A program made the translations under genes and the position numbers. The notes under the pieces are model-generated. The model was given only the letters and a program-made list of their open reading frames with translations, ran no database searches and was not told the origin of the DNA. From Pseudovibrio sp. Alg231-02 (GTDB lineage Bacteria > Pseudomonadota > Alphaproteobacteria > Rhizobiales > Stappiaceae): a DNA stretch of 64,000 nucleotides. Every line of letters begins with the position of its first letter. The first letter of the stretch is position 1. This document shows, piece after piece, positions 16,601 to 26,332 of this stretch. The stretch is taken from NCBI RefSeq assembly GCF_900143565.1, contig NZ_FREX01000006.1, forward strand, positions 273,024 through 337,023, read 5' to 3'.

Positions 16601-18886
16601 ATGGGTATCCACTACAAGTCTGCGCTTCTGTCTGGCTCCTCTATTAGCTTGCTGCTGTTTGCTGGAATCGTGAACGCGCAAGAGGCGGGTCCTCCCAATC
16701 AAGATCTGGATGAAGTTGTTGTATACGGCTCTTCCGTTGCCGAAGACGCGTTGGCGCCGACCCTAGGTTATGTCCCAACTGAGACAGCGAGTGCTGGCCG
16801 TATTGGTTTGCCGATCGAGGAAACACCGCGATCTGTTTCGGTGGTTTCCTCTCAGCAGATGGAAGATCAGGGCGCTGAATCTATTGTAGATGCGATTTCC
16901 TACAGCGCTGGTGTTGTACCTGCGATCTACGGATTTGATCTTCGCTACGATAACTATGCAATTCGTGGTTTTGAAAGCGCTGTTGGTGGGCTTAACTACC
17001 GCGATGGGTTGCCGTTGCGAATTTTTGCCTGGGGTGGCTGGAACATTGAGCCATTTGGTGTCGAGCGCGTTGAAGTGCTGCGTGGCCCGTCCTCCGATTT
17101 GTTTGGTGCGAACCAGCCAGGCGGCCTGGTCAACACTGTCACCAAGCGCCCGCAAGAAGATTTTTCTGCGATTTTGCAAGCAACCTATGGAAACAACAAC
17201 CGTAAACAACTTGCTGCAGACGTAACAGGTTCGCTCTCAGAAGGTTCTCCAATCAGCTATCGGTTGGTTGGAGTTGGCCGTTTGTCAGATACCCAAGTGG
17301 ATCATGTGAATGATGACCGGTTCTATTTTGCTCCATCTATAACTGCAAAGCTTGGCGACAACACAAAACTTACATTGCTGGCTCAATACCAGAAAGATTT
17401 TCAGGGTGAGAGCTGGCAGATACTACCGCAACATGGGACTCTGCTGCCAAATAGTCAGGGTAGTTTCGACTACGACACATTTGCCGGTGATCCGGATCGC
17501 AAAGGGCTGAACCGTGACCAGCATTATGTTGGTTATGAGTTTGATCACCAGTTCGACAATGGCCTTGAGTTCTATCAGCGTGCACGCTTGGCTTATAATA
17601 ATATTACCTATGATGGTGCCTACAATGGGGGCGCAATAGACTTTGACACGCTTTTAGCAAGTGGGGTTCCGAAGGCTTCGGGTGTTGATACCGTTGTTCT
17701 TGTCAAAAACAAAGTCGAAGAAACTGGCTATCAGGGATCCATTGATACCGCACTCAAGTTTGATGCCACATTTGAGGCGGTTGAGACGCAATTTATTGCG
17801 GGTCTGGATTACTATAAAGGCTATTCCGAAGCTGATTTAGGAAGCGGGTATGCCGGAGAAAAGAACCTCTTTACGGGCCAAATTACAAATCTCCTACCTA
17901 GCCTGCCAGGAATTAACGCGGCTTTGTTGAGCGACTATACAGGGTTCTCAGATCAATCAGTTACGCAAACCGGATTGTATGCTGCAGCAAATTCCAAGAT
18001 ACTTGATAAGTTCCGGCTTGATTTAAATGTTCGTCATGATTGGCTAGAGCGAGACACCAAAGGGCAAAGACCTGAGCCATTTGCCGTAGTGGCGGATGAG
18101 CAAACATTTGACCGTGCGCTTACCGGACGTATTGGTCTCTCATATGTGAGTGATTACGGCATCACACCCTTCGCGAGCTATGGGACATCCTTTGATGCTC
18201 CTCCTGCTGGAACGACCAAGGAGGGTAGAGCCTTCAAACCGACTTATGCAAAGCAGTTTGAAGTCGGCATCAAGTATGCACCTACAAGTTTTGATGGTTT
18301 CTTCAGCGTAGCCGGTTTTCAAATTACAAAAGATAATGTTCTGACAAATGACCCGAACCACGCAGGACCTGCGCCAGCGTCGATCCAGGCCGGAGAGGTC
18401 AGGGTGCGTGGCTTGGAGTTTGAAGGTGCAATTGAGCTATACAGTGGTTTGTCTGCGCTCGGCAGCTACACCTATCTGGATACTGAAGTCACAAAAGATA
18501 CAACTTCGTCTCTTTTAGGAAATCAACTTGAGCGCATTCCAGAGCATGCAGGCTCCCTCTGGCTCAAATACGACTTTGCGGAAAATACCTGGTTAGATGG
18601 TTTGAGTGTTGCCGCTGGAGCGCGATATCTGGGAGACCGATATGGTGACAATGAGAACGCGATTAAGCTTGATCCGGTGACACTTCTGGATGCGGCCGTG
18701 AGTTATGAATACCAAAACTTCAAACTCTCTTTCACAGGCCGGAATCTTGCGGACAAGTCATATATTAGTCATTGCGGTAAAGCGACACTTGCATCGCTTG
18801 TGCCTGCAAGTCTGAATATGGACTCCCACAACTGCACATATGGCAAGGGACGTGAGCTGCGGTTGCAGTTGACCAGTACTTTCTAG
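16601..18886 (+). CDS. TonB-dependent siderophore receptor (FhuA/FpvA-like)
   Basis: Outer-membrane gated channel of 761 residues. It has a signal peptide ending near IVNAQEA, a TonB box in LDEVVVYGSS, a plug domain (residues about 60-170) with GIGxxx-style motifs such as ETPRSVSVVSSQQMEDQGAE and VERVEVLRGPSSDLFGANQP, and a 22-stranded barrel ending in the aromatic LQLTSTF. The EVLRGP block is typical of ferric-siderophore receptors. It is followed by a complete ABC importer and a reductase, making one uptake unit. The ligand is probably a hydroxamate or mixed siderophore, by analogy only. Confidence 0.92.
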   Translation: MGIHYKSALLSGSSISLLLFAGIVNAQEAGPPNQDLDEVVVYGSSVAEDALAPTLGYVPTETASAGRIGLPIEETPRSVSVVSSQQMEDQGAESIVDAISYSAGVVPAIYGFDLRYDNYAIRGFESAVGGLNYRDGLPLRIFAWGGWNIEPFGVERVEVLRGPSSDLFGANQPGGLVNTVTKRPQEDFSAILQATYGNNNRKQLAADVTGSLSEGSPISYRLVGVGRLSDTQVDHVNDDRFYFAPSITAKLGDNTKLTLLAQYQKDFQGESWQILPQHGTLLPNSQGSFDYDTFAGDPDRKGLNRDQHYVGYEFDHQFDNGLEFYQRARLAYNNITYDGAYNGGAIDFDTLLASGVPKASGVDTVVLVKNKVEETGYQGSIDTALKFDATFEAVETQFIAGLDYYKGYSEADLGSGYAGEKNLFTGQITNLLPSLPGINAALLSDYTGFSDQSVTQTGLYAAANSKILDKFRLDLNVRHDWLERDTKGQRPEPFAVVADEQTFDRALTGRIGLSYVSDYGITPFASYGTSFDAPPAGTTKEGRAFKPTYAKQFEVGIKYAPTSFDGFFSVAGFQITKDNVLTNDPNHAGPAPASIQAGEVRVRGLEFEGAIELYSGLSALGSYTYLDTEVTKDTTSSLLGNQLERIPEHAGSLWLKYDFAENTWLDGLSVAAGARYLGDRYGDNENAIKLDPVTLLDAAVSYEYQNFKLSFTGRNLADKSYISHCGKATLASLVPASLNMDSHNCTYGKGRELRLQLTSTF

Positions 18887-18913
18887 AGCTTCTCAATCAG
18901 TAAATACGGTGAT

Positions 18914-18944
18914 GCCACGGGCTTTTCAGTCCGTGGCCGGTTTT
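18914..18944 (+). terminator. Hairpin between the receptor gene and the ABC importer genes
   Basis: GCCACGG and CCGTGGC form a 7-bp stem with a 10-base loop, followed by CGG then TTTT. The weak T tract suggests partial termination, which would lower importer expression relative to the receptor. Confidence 0.6.
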
Positions 18945-18955
18945 GTGAGAGTGAC

Positions 18956-19996
18956 ATGCAAACCATCCACGCATGCATCAAAAAAATGAAGCTGCTGTTT
19001 TACAGCGCTGTGCTGTGCCTTGCTGTGACTTTGCTGGGCCTTCAGCAGACGACAGCAGCTGAATTTCCAGTGGTGTTTGAGCATCAGTACGGGACAACGA
19101 CGGTCATTGCAGAGCCTAAGCGGATCGTTTCTGTCAGCTTCATTGGGCATGACTTCCTTCTGGCGTTGGGAGTGAAGCCGGTAGCGCTTCGGCGTTGGTA
19201 TGGTAGCTATCCGAGTGGTGTCTGGCCTTGGGCGCAACCTGCTCTGGGGGATGCCAAGCCGACAGTCATGTGGGGTGAGATCAATGTGGAGCAGATCGCT
19301 GCTCTGAAACCTGATCTGATCCTGGGTTTGTGGTCTGGAATGACCCGTTCTCAGTACAAGATACTCTCGCAGATTGCGCCCGTTCTCGTGCCTGAAGAGC
19401 GCTTTGGGGATTACGGAACGCCGTGGCAGCAGATGACACGCACAATAGCAAAGGCTGTTGGGCGCACTACAAAAGGTGAGCAAGTGGTGCAGGATCTGGA
19501 AGCTCGCTTTGCGGCCATTAAGGCCCGCAATCCGGCATGGCTCGGCAAGTCTGCTGTGGTTGTGTGGCCGGGAGATATCGGGGCCTATCCCTCCTCAGAT
19601 CTGCGAGGCCGATTCCTGAGTGATCTTGGGTTTGTTGTCTCTGAAAAAGTAGAAACGCTTGTTCGCAGTGATCTTTTTTATGTTCGTGTTTCTCCAGAGG
19701 ATTTGGATCCGATTGATACGGATGTGCTGATCTGGCTCGACTTTGGCTCAGGTGCCTCCCAAATCAACACTTTGCGACTCCGACCAACAATGCGCGCCTA
19801 CAATGAAGGCCGTGAGGTGGTGGCAACGCCTATGATCGCAGCTGCCCTCTCACATTCCTCACCACTCAGCCTGAGCTTTGCTTTGGACCAGCTGGAACCG
19901 CTGATCGCAGCAGCGATTGATGGCAACCCGGCAACACCTGTTGCAACTTCGGTTGAAGCAGGCATCACCCGTGCACAGCAAATGGAGGGGCAGTGA
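18956..19996 (+). CDS. Iron-siderophore ABC transporter substrate-binding protein
   Basis: Periplasmic binding protein of 346 residues in the FhuD/FepB class. It has a signal peptide (FYSAVLCLAVTLLGLQQTTA) and then the two-domain PBP fold with EPKRIVSVSFIGHDFLLALG and NVEQIAALKPDLILGLWSGM. No lipobox cysteine is seen at the cleavage site, so it is likely soluble. Its stop overlaps the first permease gene by 4 bp. A downstream ATG at 18986 is possible but leaves a shorter signal peptide. It would receive ferric siderophore from the receptor at 16601. Confidence 0.9.
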   Translation: MQTIHACIKKMKLLFYSAVLCLAVTLLGLQQTTAAEFPVVFEHQYGTTTVIAEPKRIVSVSFIGHDFLLALGVKPVALRRWYGSYPSGVWPWAQPALGDAKPTVMWGEINVEQIAALKPDLILGLWSGMTRSQYKILSQIAPVLVPEERFGDYGTPWQQMTRTIAKAVGRTTKGEQVVQDLEARFAAIKARNPAWLGKSAVVVWPGDIGAYPSSDLRGRFLSDLGFVVSEKVETLVRSDLFYVRVSPEDLDPIDTDVLIWLDFGSGASQINTLRLRPTMRAYNEGREVVATPMIAAALSHSSPLSLSFALDQLEPLIAAAIDGNPATPVATSVEAGITRAQQMEGQ

Positions 19997-21045
19997 TGTT
20001 TGCTGAAACCGCTCAACGAGTTGCGACTGGTGATAGTCTTGCTGACTCCGGTCAATCTCGAGGTGGCTGGTCACTGGCGTTTGTAGCCATTTTGGTTGTT
20101 TTGTCTGTGGTGTCGCTTGGTGCAGGTGTGCGGGCAGTTCCACTCTCGGCAATCAGTGATGCTTTGCTGGCAACTGATCTGAATAATCCGGATCATATCG
20201 TGATTATGGAAATGCGTGTGCCGCGGCTCATAGGTGCGCTTTTGATTGGTGCATCTCTGGCAATGGCTGGTGCCATCATGCAGATCGTAACCCGCAACCC
20301 GCTGGCTGATCCGGGACTGTTCGGGGTGAATGCCGGTGCCTCCATGGCCGTTGTGCTTTCCATTTGGGGAGCAGGCATTTCAGCAGCTGGGATGTTCATC
20401 TGGCCCGCGATGGCTGGTGCATTTGTGGTGAGTGTTGCGGTGTACGGGCTTGCCAATCTGGGGCAGGGCGGTGCCAGCCCTTTGCGTATGGCTTTGGCTG
20501 GAGCTGCTGTCAGCTCGTTCCTCTTGGCATTGGTGCGCGGTGTATTGCTGGTCAGCCAGCAAACGCTGGAGACCTATCGCTTCTGGGTCGTTGGGTCACT
20601 GCAAGGTGTGAAGCCGGAAATTCTACTCCAACTCTGGCCGTTCTTTGCTGTTGGTTTTCTGGTCTGTCTTATTCTCGGGCGTTGGCTTAATGCTTTATCG
20701 CTTGGTGAGGATTTAGCGAAATCCCTTGGCACTAAAATGGGCCTTGTCAAAGGACTGAGTTTGTTCGCCGTGGTCTGCCTTTCGGGCGGGTCCGTCGCAT
20801 TGGCTGGGCCAGTCGCGTTTGTAGGGCTTGTTGTGCCGCATGTTGCACGACGTTTTAGTGGAGCGGACAGCGCTTGGTTGCTGCTGTTCTCAGCTCTGCT
20901 GGGCGCGCTATTTGTGCTGTCCGGAGACATTCTTGGCCGAATAGTGCTTGAAGGTCGTGAGTTGCAAATTGGAGTCACAGTGGCCTTGGTTGGTGGTCCG
21001 TTCTTCGTTTACCTCATCAGAAAAACAAGGATGATGTCTCTATGA
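19993..21045 (+). CDS. FecCD-family iron-siderophore ABC permease (first)
   Basis: Inner-membrane permease of 350 residues with about nine to ten spans. Family blocks include RVPRLIGALLIGASLAMAGA, IVTRNPLADPGLFGVNAGAS and VAFVGLVVPHVARRFSG. It overlaps the binding-protein gene before it and the second permease after it by 4 bp each. The two permeases should form a heterodimer. Confidence 0.93.
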   Translation: MMFAETAQRVATGDSLADSGQSRGGWSLAFVAILVVLSVVSLGAGVRAVPLSAISDALLATDLNNPDHIVIMEMRVPRLIGALLIGASLAMAGAIMQIVTRNPLADPGLFGVNAGASMAVVLSIWGAGISAAGMFIWPAMAGAFVVSVAVYGLANLGQGGASPLRMALAGAAVSSFLLALVRGVLLVSQQTLETYRFWVVGSLQGVKPEILLQLWPFFAVGFLVCLILGRWLNALSLGEDLAKSLGTKMGLVKGLSLFAVVCLSGGSVALAGPVAFVGLVVPHVARRFSGADSAWLLLFSALLGALFVLSGDILGRIVLEGRELQIGVTVALVGGPFFVYLIRKTRMMSL

Positions 21046-22082
21046 AGTTGCTCAGTCATCATCTCGTCATTCCGCTACCCGGTGGTGCATTGCTCATGCG
21101 CAAGCGCAGCGCTGTGGTTGGTATAGTCTTGCTAACACTCAACCTTGTTTCGGTGATTGCTGCGCTTTGGTATGGAGCCTATCCCATCGCGGCAAGCCGC
21201 ATCCTTCCGCTGTTCTTCAGCGGGGAGGGCGGTGTAGACCAGCTCATCCTGCTGGATGTGCGGATGCCGCGTATTCTTGTCGGGGTGTTTGTGGGCGGTC
21301 TTATGGGCATGTCCGGTGCAATCTTTCAGGCACTTATGCGTAACCCACTGGCATCACCAGATGTGCTGGGGTTCAATGCAGGTGCTGCGTTTGGTGCGTT
21401 ACTGACGATCTTCCTGTTTGGATCGGCCGCCTACGTGTTCTGGGGTGCTGTGGCTGGTGGTGTGCTGACGGCGCTTCTTGTTGTTGCACTGTCCTGGCAC
21501 CGCGGCTTGGATCTGTTCCGGTTGATCATGGTTGGCATTGGTATTGGGTTCACCTTGCTGGCATGTGCTGATTTCCTCATGTCGCAGCTTGATATTCAGC
21601 GCGCATCTGACATGGCCAAGTGGCTTGTTGGCAGCCTTGGGCAAGTGCAGCGCGAAGATATTGCTCCTGTTGCTGTTGCATTTGTGGCTTTGGGCTCACT
21701 GGGTATTGTGTTGCAGTACTTTTTGGACAGGCTCGCCTTTGATGAGGATCTGGCAACCGGGCTTGGTCTTAAAGTGAATGGACTTCGACTGCTCATGGTT
21801 GCTGTTGCTGTGGTCATGACCGCGACAGCTGTCGCGGTTGCTGGCCCAATTCCTTTTGTGGCGTTCGTCTCCGGCCCCATAGCACGTCAGCTTTCCCGGA
21901 CTCCATCATCAGCGCTCATCCTTGCTGCTGGGATTGGCATTCTCGTCACTTTGTTATCTGACACCGCAGCACGCACACTGGTTGCAGCTTTTCAAATGCC
22001 GACCGGTGTTTTTACAGCTCTGATCGGTGCGCCCTATCTTATTTGGTTGCTTGCCCGGCAGGCGAAACGGAACCTCATCTAA
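21042..22082 (+). CDS. FecCD-family iron-siderophore ABC permease (second)
   Basis: A second permease of 346 residues with the same architecture (RMPRILVGVFVGGLMGMSGA, LMRNPLASPDVLGFNAGAAF, FVAFVSGPIARQLSRTPSSA). The usual GPIxRxL segment that contacts the ATPase is present. It overlaps its neighbours by 4 bp upstream and 1 bp downstream (TAATG), a tightly packed operon. Confidence 0.93.
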   Translation: MKLLSHHLVIPLPGGALLMRKRSAVVGIVLLTLNLVSVIAALWYGAYPIAASRILPLFFSGEGGVDQLILLDVRMPRILVGVFVGGLMGMSGAIFQALMRNPLASPDVLGFNAGAAFGALLTIFLFGSAAYVFWGAVAGGVLTALLVVALSWHRGLDLFRLIMVGIGIGFTLLACADFLMSQLDIQRASDMAKWLVGSLGQVQREDIAPVAVAFVALGSLGIVLQYFLDRLAFDEDLATGLGLKVNGLRLLMVAVAVVMTATAVAVAGPIPFVAFVSGPIARQLSRTPSSALILAAGIGILVTLLSDTAARTLVAAFQMPTGVFTALIGAPYLIWLLARQAKRNLI

Positions 22083-22873
22083 TGCTTGATCCTAAAGAAC
22101 ACACACCGTTAGAGGCCAGGGGTCTTGGGCTTTCGTTTGGATCTCATAGTGTCCTGAAAGACTTTAACCTGACTATTCCAAAGGGGCAGATCTCTGTCGT
22201 AATTGGCCCCAATGCCTGCGGAAAATCAACGCTTCTGCGATCATTAGCCCGGCTGGAAAAGCCGAGTGCTGGCACTGTATTGCTGGATGGCAAATCCATC
22301 CATAAGCAGCCTACCCGTGAGGTTGCCAAGCGTCTTGGTATATTGCCCCAGATGCCTGTCGCGCCTGAAGGTATCACTGTCGGTGATCTGGTCAGCCGAG
22401 GCCGCACGCCTCATCAGTCTGCTTGGCGCCAATGGTCCCGGCAGGACGAAGTGGCCATTCAAAATGCGATGGATATGACAAAAGTGACTGAGCTGCGAGA
22501 CAAGCCTTTCAGCTCGTTGTCAGGTGGGCAGCGTCAACGTGTGTGGATTGCGATGGCGCTGGCACAGGAGACCGATCTGCTGTTGCTGGATGAACCAACC
22601 ACCTTTCTTGATCTCGCCCACCAGATAGAACTGCTTGAGCTGTTGAAGCGATGCAATGAAGAACAACAGATGACAATCGTTGCTGTGTTGCACGATATCA
22701 ACCTCGCTGCGCGCTACGCTCACAATCTCATCGTGTTGAAGGACGGGCAGATTGAAGCGCAGGGCAATGCAGCCAAGGTCATCACGCAAGACATTATGAA
22801 ATCAACCTTCGGTCTGGAATGCTACGTGATGCCCGATCCGGTGAAGGGTACTCCGCTGGTTGTTCCAGCTTGA
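22082..22873 (+). CDS. Iron-siderophore ABC transporter ATP-binding protein
   Basis: Cytoplasmic ATPase of 263 residues. It has Walker A GPNACGKST at residues 42-50 (alanine where glycine is usual), the signature LSGGQRQRVWIAMALAQETD, Walker B LLLLDEP and the switch histidine in AVLHDINLAARYA, all in FecE/FhuC order. The ATG at 22082 overlaps the permease stop; the longer frame from 22043 would lie inside the permease gene. It completes a FecBCDE-type importer. Confidence 0.92.
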   Translation: MLDPKEHTPLEARGLGLSFGSHSVLKDFNLTIPKGQISVVIGPNACGKSTLLRSLARLEKPSAGTVLLDGKSIHKQPTREVAKRLGILPQMPVAPEGITVGDLVSRGRTPHQSAWRQWSRQDEVAIQNAMDMTKVTELRDKPFSSLSGGQRQRVWIAMALAQETDLLLLDEPTTFLDLAHQIELLELLKRCNEEQQMTIVAVLHDINLAARYAHNLIVLKDGQIEAQGNAAKVITQDIMKSTFGLECYVMPDPVKGTPLVVPA

Positions 22874-22911
22874 TGCCAACAATATTTCGATAGAACAAGA
22901 CGAGCACTTTG

Positions 22912-23970
22912 ATGACAACCACTGCAACAGAACTTCATAAGATCGAAAGCCTCATTCCCGGTATCGAGTTTGCCAAAGCCATTGAGCTTTTTGCTGCCGA
23001 AGCAAAACTCCATAATCTGACGCTGGAAGAAATTACCAGTACCCACTACCGCGTGAATTCTCCAGTCGGAATGGTTGAGTTTCTGAAGGCAGATGCAGAG
23101 GCAAAGCTGGTGATCTCAGCACCATCTCAAGAGGCACTGCATCTTCTCAAAGAGAGTGTCGAGCATCTTATTGGCCACATTGACATAAACATTCCACCTC
23201 AGATGGTCTGGAGCAGGGATTTTACAGCAGGCGTTCACCCGCCCAACTTTCTCGAAGTTCAGGTTGTCAGAACAGCGGCTTTCAGCTCCAATTTCATACG
23301 GGTAACCGTTGCAGCGAAGGGAATTGAGCGCTTCTTTGAAGGTGGGCTGCACTTCCGTCTGTTGTTCTCGAAAAATCTGGGTTTTGAAGCCAGATGGCCC
23401 TATTGGGATGACAAAGGCCGCACGGTCTGGCCTGAGGGTGATTATGAATTGATGCGCCCTGTCTACACTGTTCGCCAGTTTGATAAGTCAGCAACGACTA
23501 TCGACTTTGATGTTTTCCTGCATGAAGGCGGGCCGACAGCAGAGTGGGCTGCTCGCGTCAACGAAGGGGACAAGGTTGGTCTGCTTGGCCCTGGTGGCGG
23601 GTGGATTCCTGAGGCCAAGTATCTGTTGTTGGCTGGCGATGAAACAGCCATTCCAGCTATCTCACGCATTCTCGAAAGTTCTCCTGCAGGTACGAAAGGT
23701 GCGGTGATCATCAGTGTTTCAAAAAAAGGTATGGAAGCACCAATCCCGTTACCTGAGATAATGAGCCTTGAGTGGATTTATCGGGATACTCATGGTCATG
23801 ACGGATTATTTGAAGCTGCAAAACAAATAGAAATCCCTGAGGTTCAGGAGGCATTCCTCTGGTTTGCTGCGGAAAAGAAAACTGCCAAGAAAGCGCGCAA
23901 GTATTTCCGCAATGAAGTTGGTTTCAAAGCCGACAACTGCTACATCGCGGGGTTTTGGGAGGAGGAATAA
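22912..23970 (+). CDS. Siderophore-interacting protein (FAD/NAD(P)H ferric reductase) with N-terminal DUF2218-like domain
   Basis: Cytoplasmic flavoenzyme that reduces iron in an imported siderophore so that it is released. Of 353 residues, the first about 90 (THYRVNSPVGMVEFLKADAE) resemble the DUF2218 segment found fused to SIP proteins. The FAD-binding barrel follows (SSNFIRVTVAAKGIERFFEG, with RPVYTVRQFD), then the NAD(P)-binding part (GDKVGLLGPGGGWIP, LLAGDETAIPAISRILESSP) ending AGFWEEE. The ATG at 22912 is preferred to the TTG three bases earlier. It follows the ABC genes by 38 bp and is convergent with feoB. Confidence 0.9.
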   Translation: MTTTATELHKIESLIPGIEFAKAIELFAAEAKLHNLTLEEITSTHYRVNSPVGMVEFLKADAEAKLVISAPSQEALHLLKESVEHLIGHIDINIPPQMVWSRDFTAGVHPPNFLEVQVVRTAAFSSNFIRVTVAAKGIERFFEGGLHFRLLFSKNLGFEARWPYWDDKGRTVWPEGDYELMRPVYTVRQFDKSATTIDFDVFLHEGGPTAEWAARVNEGDKVGLLGPGGGWIPEAKYLLLAGDETAIPAISRILESSPAGTKGAVIISVSKKGMEAPIPLPEIMSLEWIYRDTHGHDGLFEAAKQIEIPEVQEAFLWFAAEKKTAKKARKYFRNEVGFKADNCYIAGFWEEE

Positions 23971-23976
23971 GCTCTC

Positions 23977-25800
23977 CTAAAACCCAAAGAGCTTTGCGCC
24001 TTGATAAAACAGGAATGACACCAGCCAGGCATAGCTTAGAGACAAGATCAGCGAGAAACTGGTGAACTGCCATGACTTTCCTTCTGAATGCACCGTCGCA
24101 ATGGTTGTTAGGCAAGGCGTGTAAAGCAGGCAGAACAAGCAGAAACTATAGGCTTCCAGCGGTGTGACACTCATCGAAATGGCTTGAGAAACACCGCTGG
24201 CAGATAGTGCGTAGATTGTAGACAAAGATCCGATGACGATCTCTTTGGCGATAAAACCGAAGATCAGTGCCAGAGTAAGATACGGATTGATGCCGATTGG
24301 CTCCATGATCGGTTGAAGTAAAACGCCCAGTTGGCCGCCATAGGTATTCAATCCTTCTGCGCCAACTGGCAGGTTCGTCAATAACCAAACCAGAATGCAG
24401 CCGATGATAATGAACCGTGAAGCTCTTCTGATGAACTCACGCACCTCACCCCAACCTCTGAGTAAAACTTGTTTGACTGTCGGAATCCGATAGGGGGGTA
24501 TCTCCAACAAGAAAGGTTCCTGGCTCTTGAACTGCTTGGAAAAGCTGAAGATGGCAGCCGTTGAAAAAGCGGCGAGGAAGCTGATCACATAAAAGGAGAA
24601 TAACACCAGCGCTCCCTTGGAACTGGGAAAGGTGGCGCTGATGATAAACACGAACACAGCAAGGCGCGCAGAGCAGAGCGAAAATGGAATAACCAGCATA
24701 GCCAGCAGGCGCAAGGAGCGGGTACGCATGACCCGCGTGCCCATTAATGCGGGTACATTGCAACCGAACCCCATCATTTGCATCACAAAAGCGCGGCCAT
24801 CCAGCCCAACGCGGCGCATCAGAGCATCCATCAAAAAGGCAGCACGCGCCAGATACCCGCTATCTTCAACAGCGGCCATGCAAAAGAAGAAGAGCACAAG
24901 AAGCGGCACAAATGATGCGACCGTCGACAGACCAAGCCATATGCCATTGATCAGGAAGCTATTGAGCCAGACAGGCGCCCAGGCCAAACTCGGCTCCAGC
25001 AGTATCGTTTGTACCCAGTCAGCACCTCGGCTCACAAGATCCTGAGAAGGAAGGCCGATCTCCCAGATCACGGAGAAGATAACCAGCATGCTGAGGAAGA
25101 ACATAGGCAAGCCCAGCAGCGGATGCAAAAACAGCTGATCCAGCTTTTCTGTCAGTGTTTTCGGCCAGATTTTGGGAAGAGTCACGCAACCTTTCAAAGC
25201 ATCATCGAGCGTTTCCTCGGTCATCAGTGTTTTGAACAGCGAGTCATAGTCCGCCAGAACCGGCTTGCTGGCAAAGTCAGAGCTTAAACTTTTCGAGACT
25301 TGTTTCATGGCATCGTCAAAGCCGGTGCCGTATTTGGCGCTGATCAAAGCTACAGGCATCTTGAGAGAATTCTGCAACTGCTCAAGATCAAACGTGATGC
25401 CGAGCTTATGAGCTTCATCGCACATGTTGAGCATGACAACAGCAGGCAGTCCCAGCGCCTTCACCTGCAAAGGCATCAGGATCTGTCGTTCAATCTGCGC
25501 TGCATTGATAACGATGATAACCAGATCAATCGGAAATTTTGTCAAAAACCGGTTCACGACGGCTTCGTCTTCAGATCCGCCTTCCAGATTATAAATACCC
25601 GGCAGGTCAACATATTCCACGTTTCGCCCTGCTAAAGGCACACGCGCGCGCATCACATTAACGGTGATGCCTGGCCAGTTGCCAACGGAGGCGCGGGCAT
25701 TGGTGATGCGATTAAACAGCATGGATTTGCCAGTGTTTGGCTGACCGATAAGTGCAATACGTGGGGTACTCTGGGCACCTGCCTCAGGCCGAGGGTTCAT
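23977..25800 (-). CDS. feoB: FeoB ferrous iron transporter
   Basis: Inner-membrane Fe(II) transporter. Of 607 residues, the G domain shows G1 GQPNTGKS (19-26), SVGNWPGITVN (the G2 region), DLPG (65-68) and NMCD (126-129, replacing NKxD). The membrane part contains the two gate motifs FGCNVPALMGTRVM and GFIAKEIVIGSLSTIYALSA. It is shorter than the about 770 residues of E. coli FeoB; the last cytoplasmic segment is minimal. The ATG at 25800 follows GGAGGAG, and the gene overlaps feoA by 17 bp. FeoB 3' is convergent with the SIP gene, 6 bp apart. Confidence 0.93.
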   Translation of the reverse strand: MNPRPEAGAQSTPRIALIGQPNTGKSMLFNRITNARASVGNWPGITVNVMRARVPLAGRNVEYVDLPGIYNLEGGSEDEAVVNRFLTKFPIDLVIIVINAAQIERQILMPLQVKALGLPAVVMLNMCDEAHKLGITFDLEQLQNSLKMPVALISAKYGTGFDDAMKQVSKSLSSDFASKPVLADYDSLFKTLMTEETLDDALKGCVTLPKIWPKTLTEKLDQLFLHPLLGLPMFFLSMLVIFSVIWEIGLPSQDLVSRGADWVQTILLEPSLAWAPVWLNSFLINGIWLGLSTVASFVPLLVLFFFCMAAVEDSGYLARAAFLMDALMRRVGLDGRAFVMQMMGFGCNVPALMGTRVMRTRSLRLLAMLVIPFSLCSARLAVFVFIISATFPSSKGALVLFSFYVISFLAAFSTAAIFSFSKQFKSQEPFLLEIPPYRIPTVKQVLLRGWGEVREFIRRASRFIIIGCILVWLLTNLPVGAEGLNTYGGQLGVLLQPIMEPIGINPYLTLALIFGFIAKEIVIGSLSTIYALSASGVSQAISMSVTPLEAYSFCLFCLLYTPCLTTIATVHSEGKSWQFTSFSLILSLSYAWLVSFLFYQGAKLFGF

Positions 25801-26113
25801 CGCCTTTGATCTCCTCCACAACAACGCAACGTGCTTCAGAACGTCGGATCGCAACCTGTGTTACCTGATTGACACGAAGCAACATGGGGCCACCCAACCA
25901 AGCCAGCCGTATAACGCTGACTTCCTTTCCAATGTTGATCCCGAGTGCGTTCAGGCGAACGACCAGAGCGCGTCCATCAGATGTTTCCTCACTCTTGATC
26001 TCTCGCACAATGGCTCTTTCGCCTTTGAGAAGGTGATCGAGACTGCGTGTTTTCGGTGCACTGCTCATAATCTGTTTTTGGGGCGTTGGGATGAAGTTGA
26101 GGTTTAAACTCAT
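25784..26113 (-). CDS. feoA: FeoA-type SH3-fold protein
   Basis: Small cytoplasmic partner of FeoB, about 109 residues. The SH3-like core reads IKSEETSDGRALVVRLNALG, INIGKEVSVIRLAWLGGPML and LRVNQVTQVAIRRSEARCV, the FeoA order. I chose the ATG at 26113, which has GAGAGGAG upstream; 26068 is another possible start but has no ribosome site. Its 3' end overlaps feoB, so the two are coupled. Confidence 0.88.
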   Translation of the reverse strand: MSLNLNFIPTPQKQIMSSAPKTRSLDHLLKGERAIVREIKSEETSDGRALVVRLNALGINIGKEVSVIRLAWLGGPMLLRVNQVTQVAIRRSEARCVVVEEIKGDEPSA

Positions 26114-26332
26114 AAATACACAAGCTCCTCTCAGCAAACTGGTTAGAAGCGTGTTGCTGCTGGCTTGAAAACTTAGCTAAAGCAGAAATTATTGTAGTTT
26201 CCCCATAAGATCTAATTGCGAATAACTTGCAAGTAGTGATTGAAAATATGAGTGTAATTCTCTAGTTAAAAATCATTAGTTGGTTAGCCAGAACGACTCG
26301 TTCGAGCCAGGCCGTTGAGTGCTAGGTAGAAA

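Noticed and set aside
26221..26260. ACTTGCAAGT palindrome upstream of feoA and the MFS gene as an iron operator
   Set aside because: It does not fit TGA-N9-TCA or a known Irr/Fur pattern well, and 10-bp palindromes are common.
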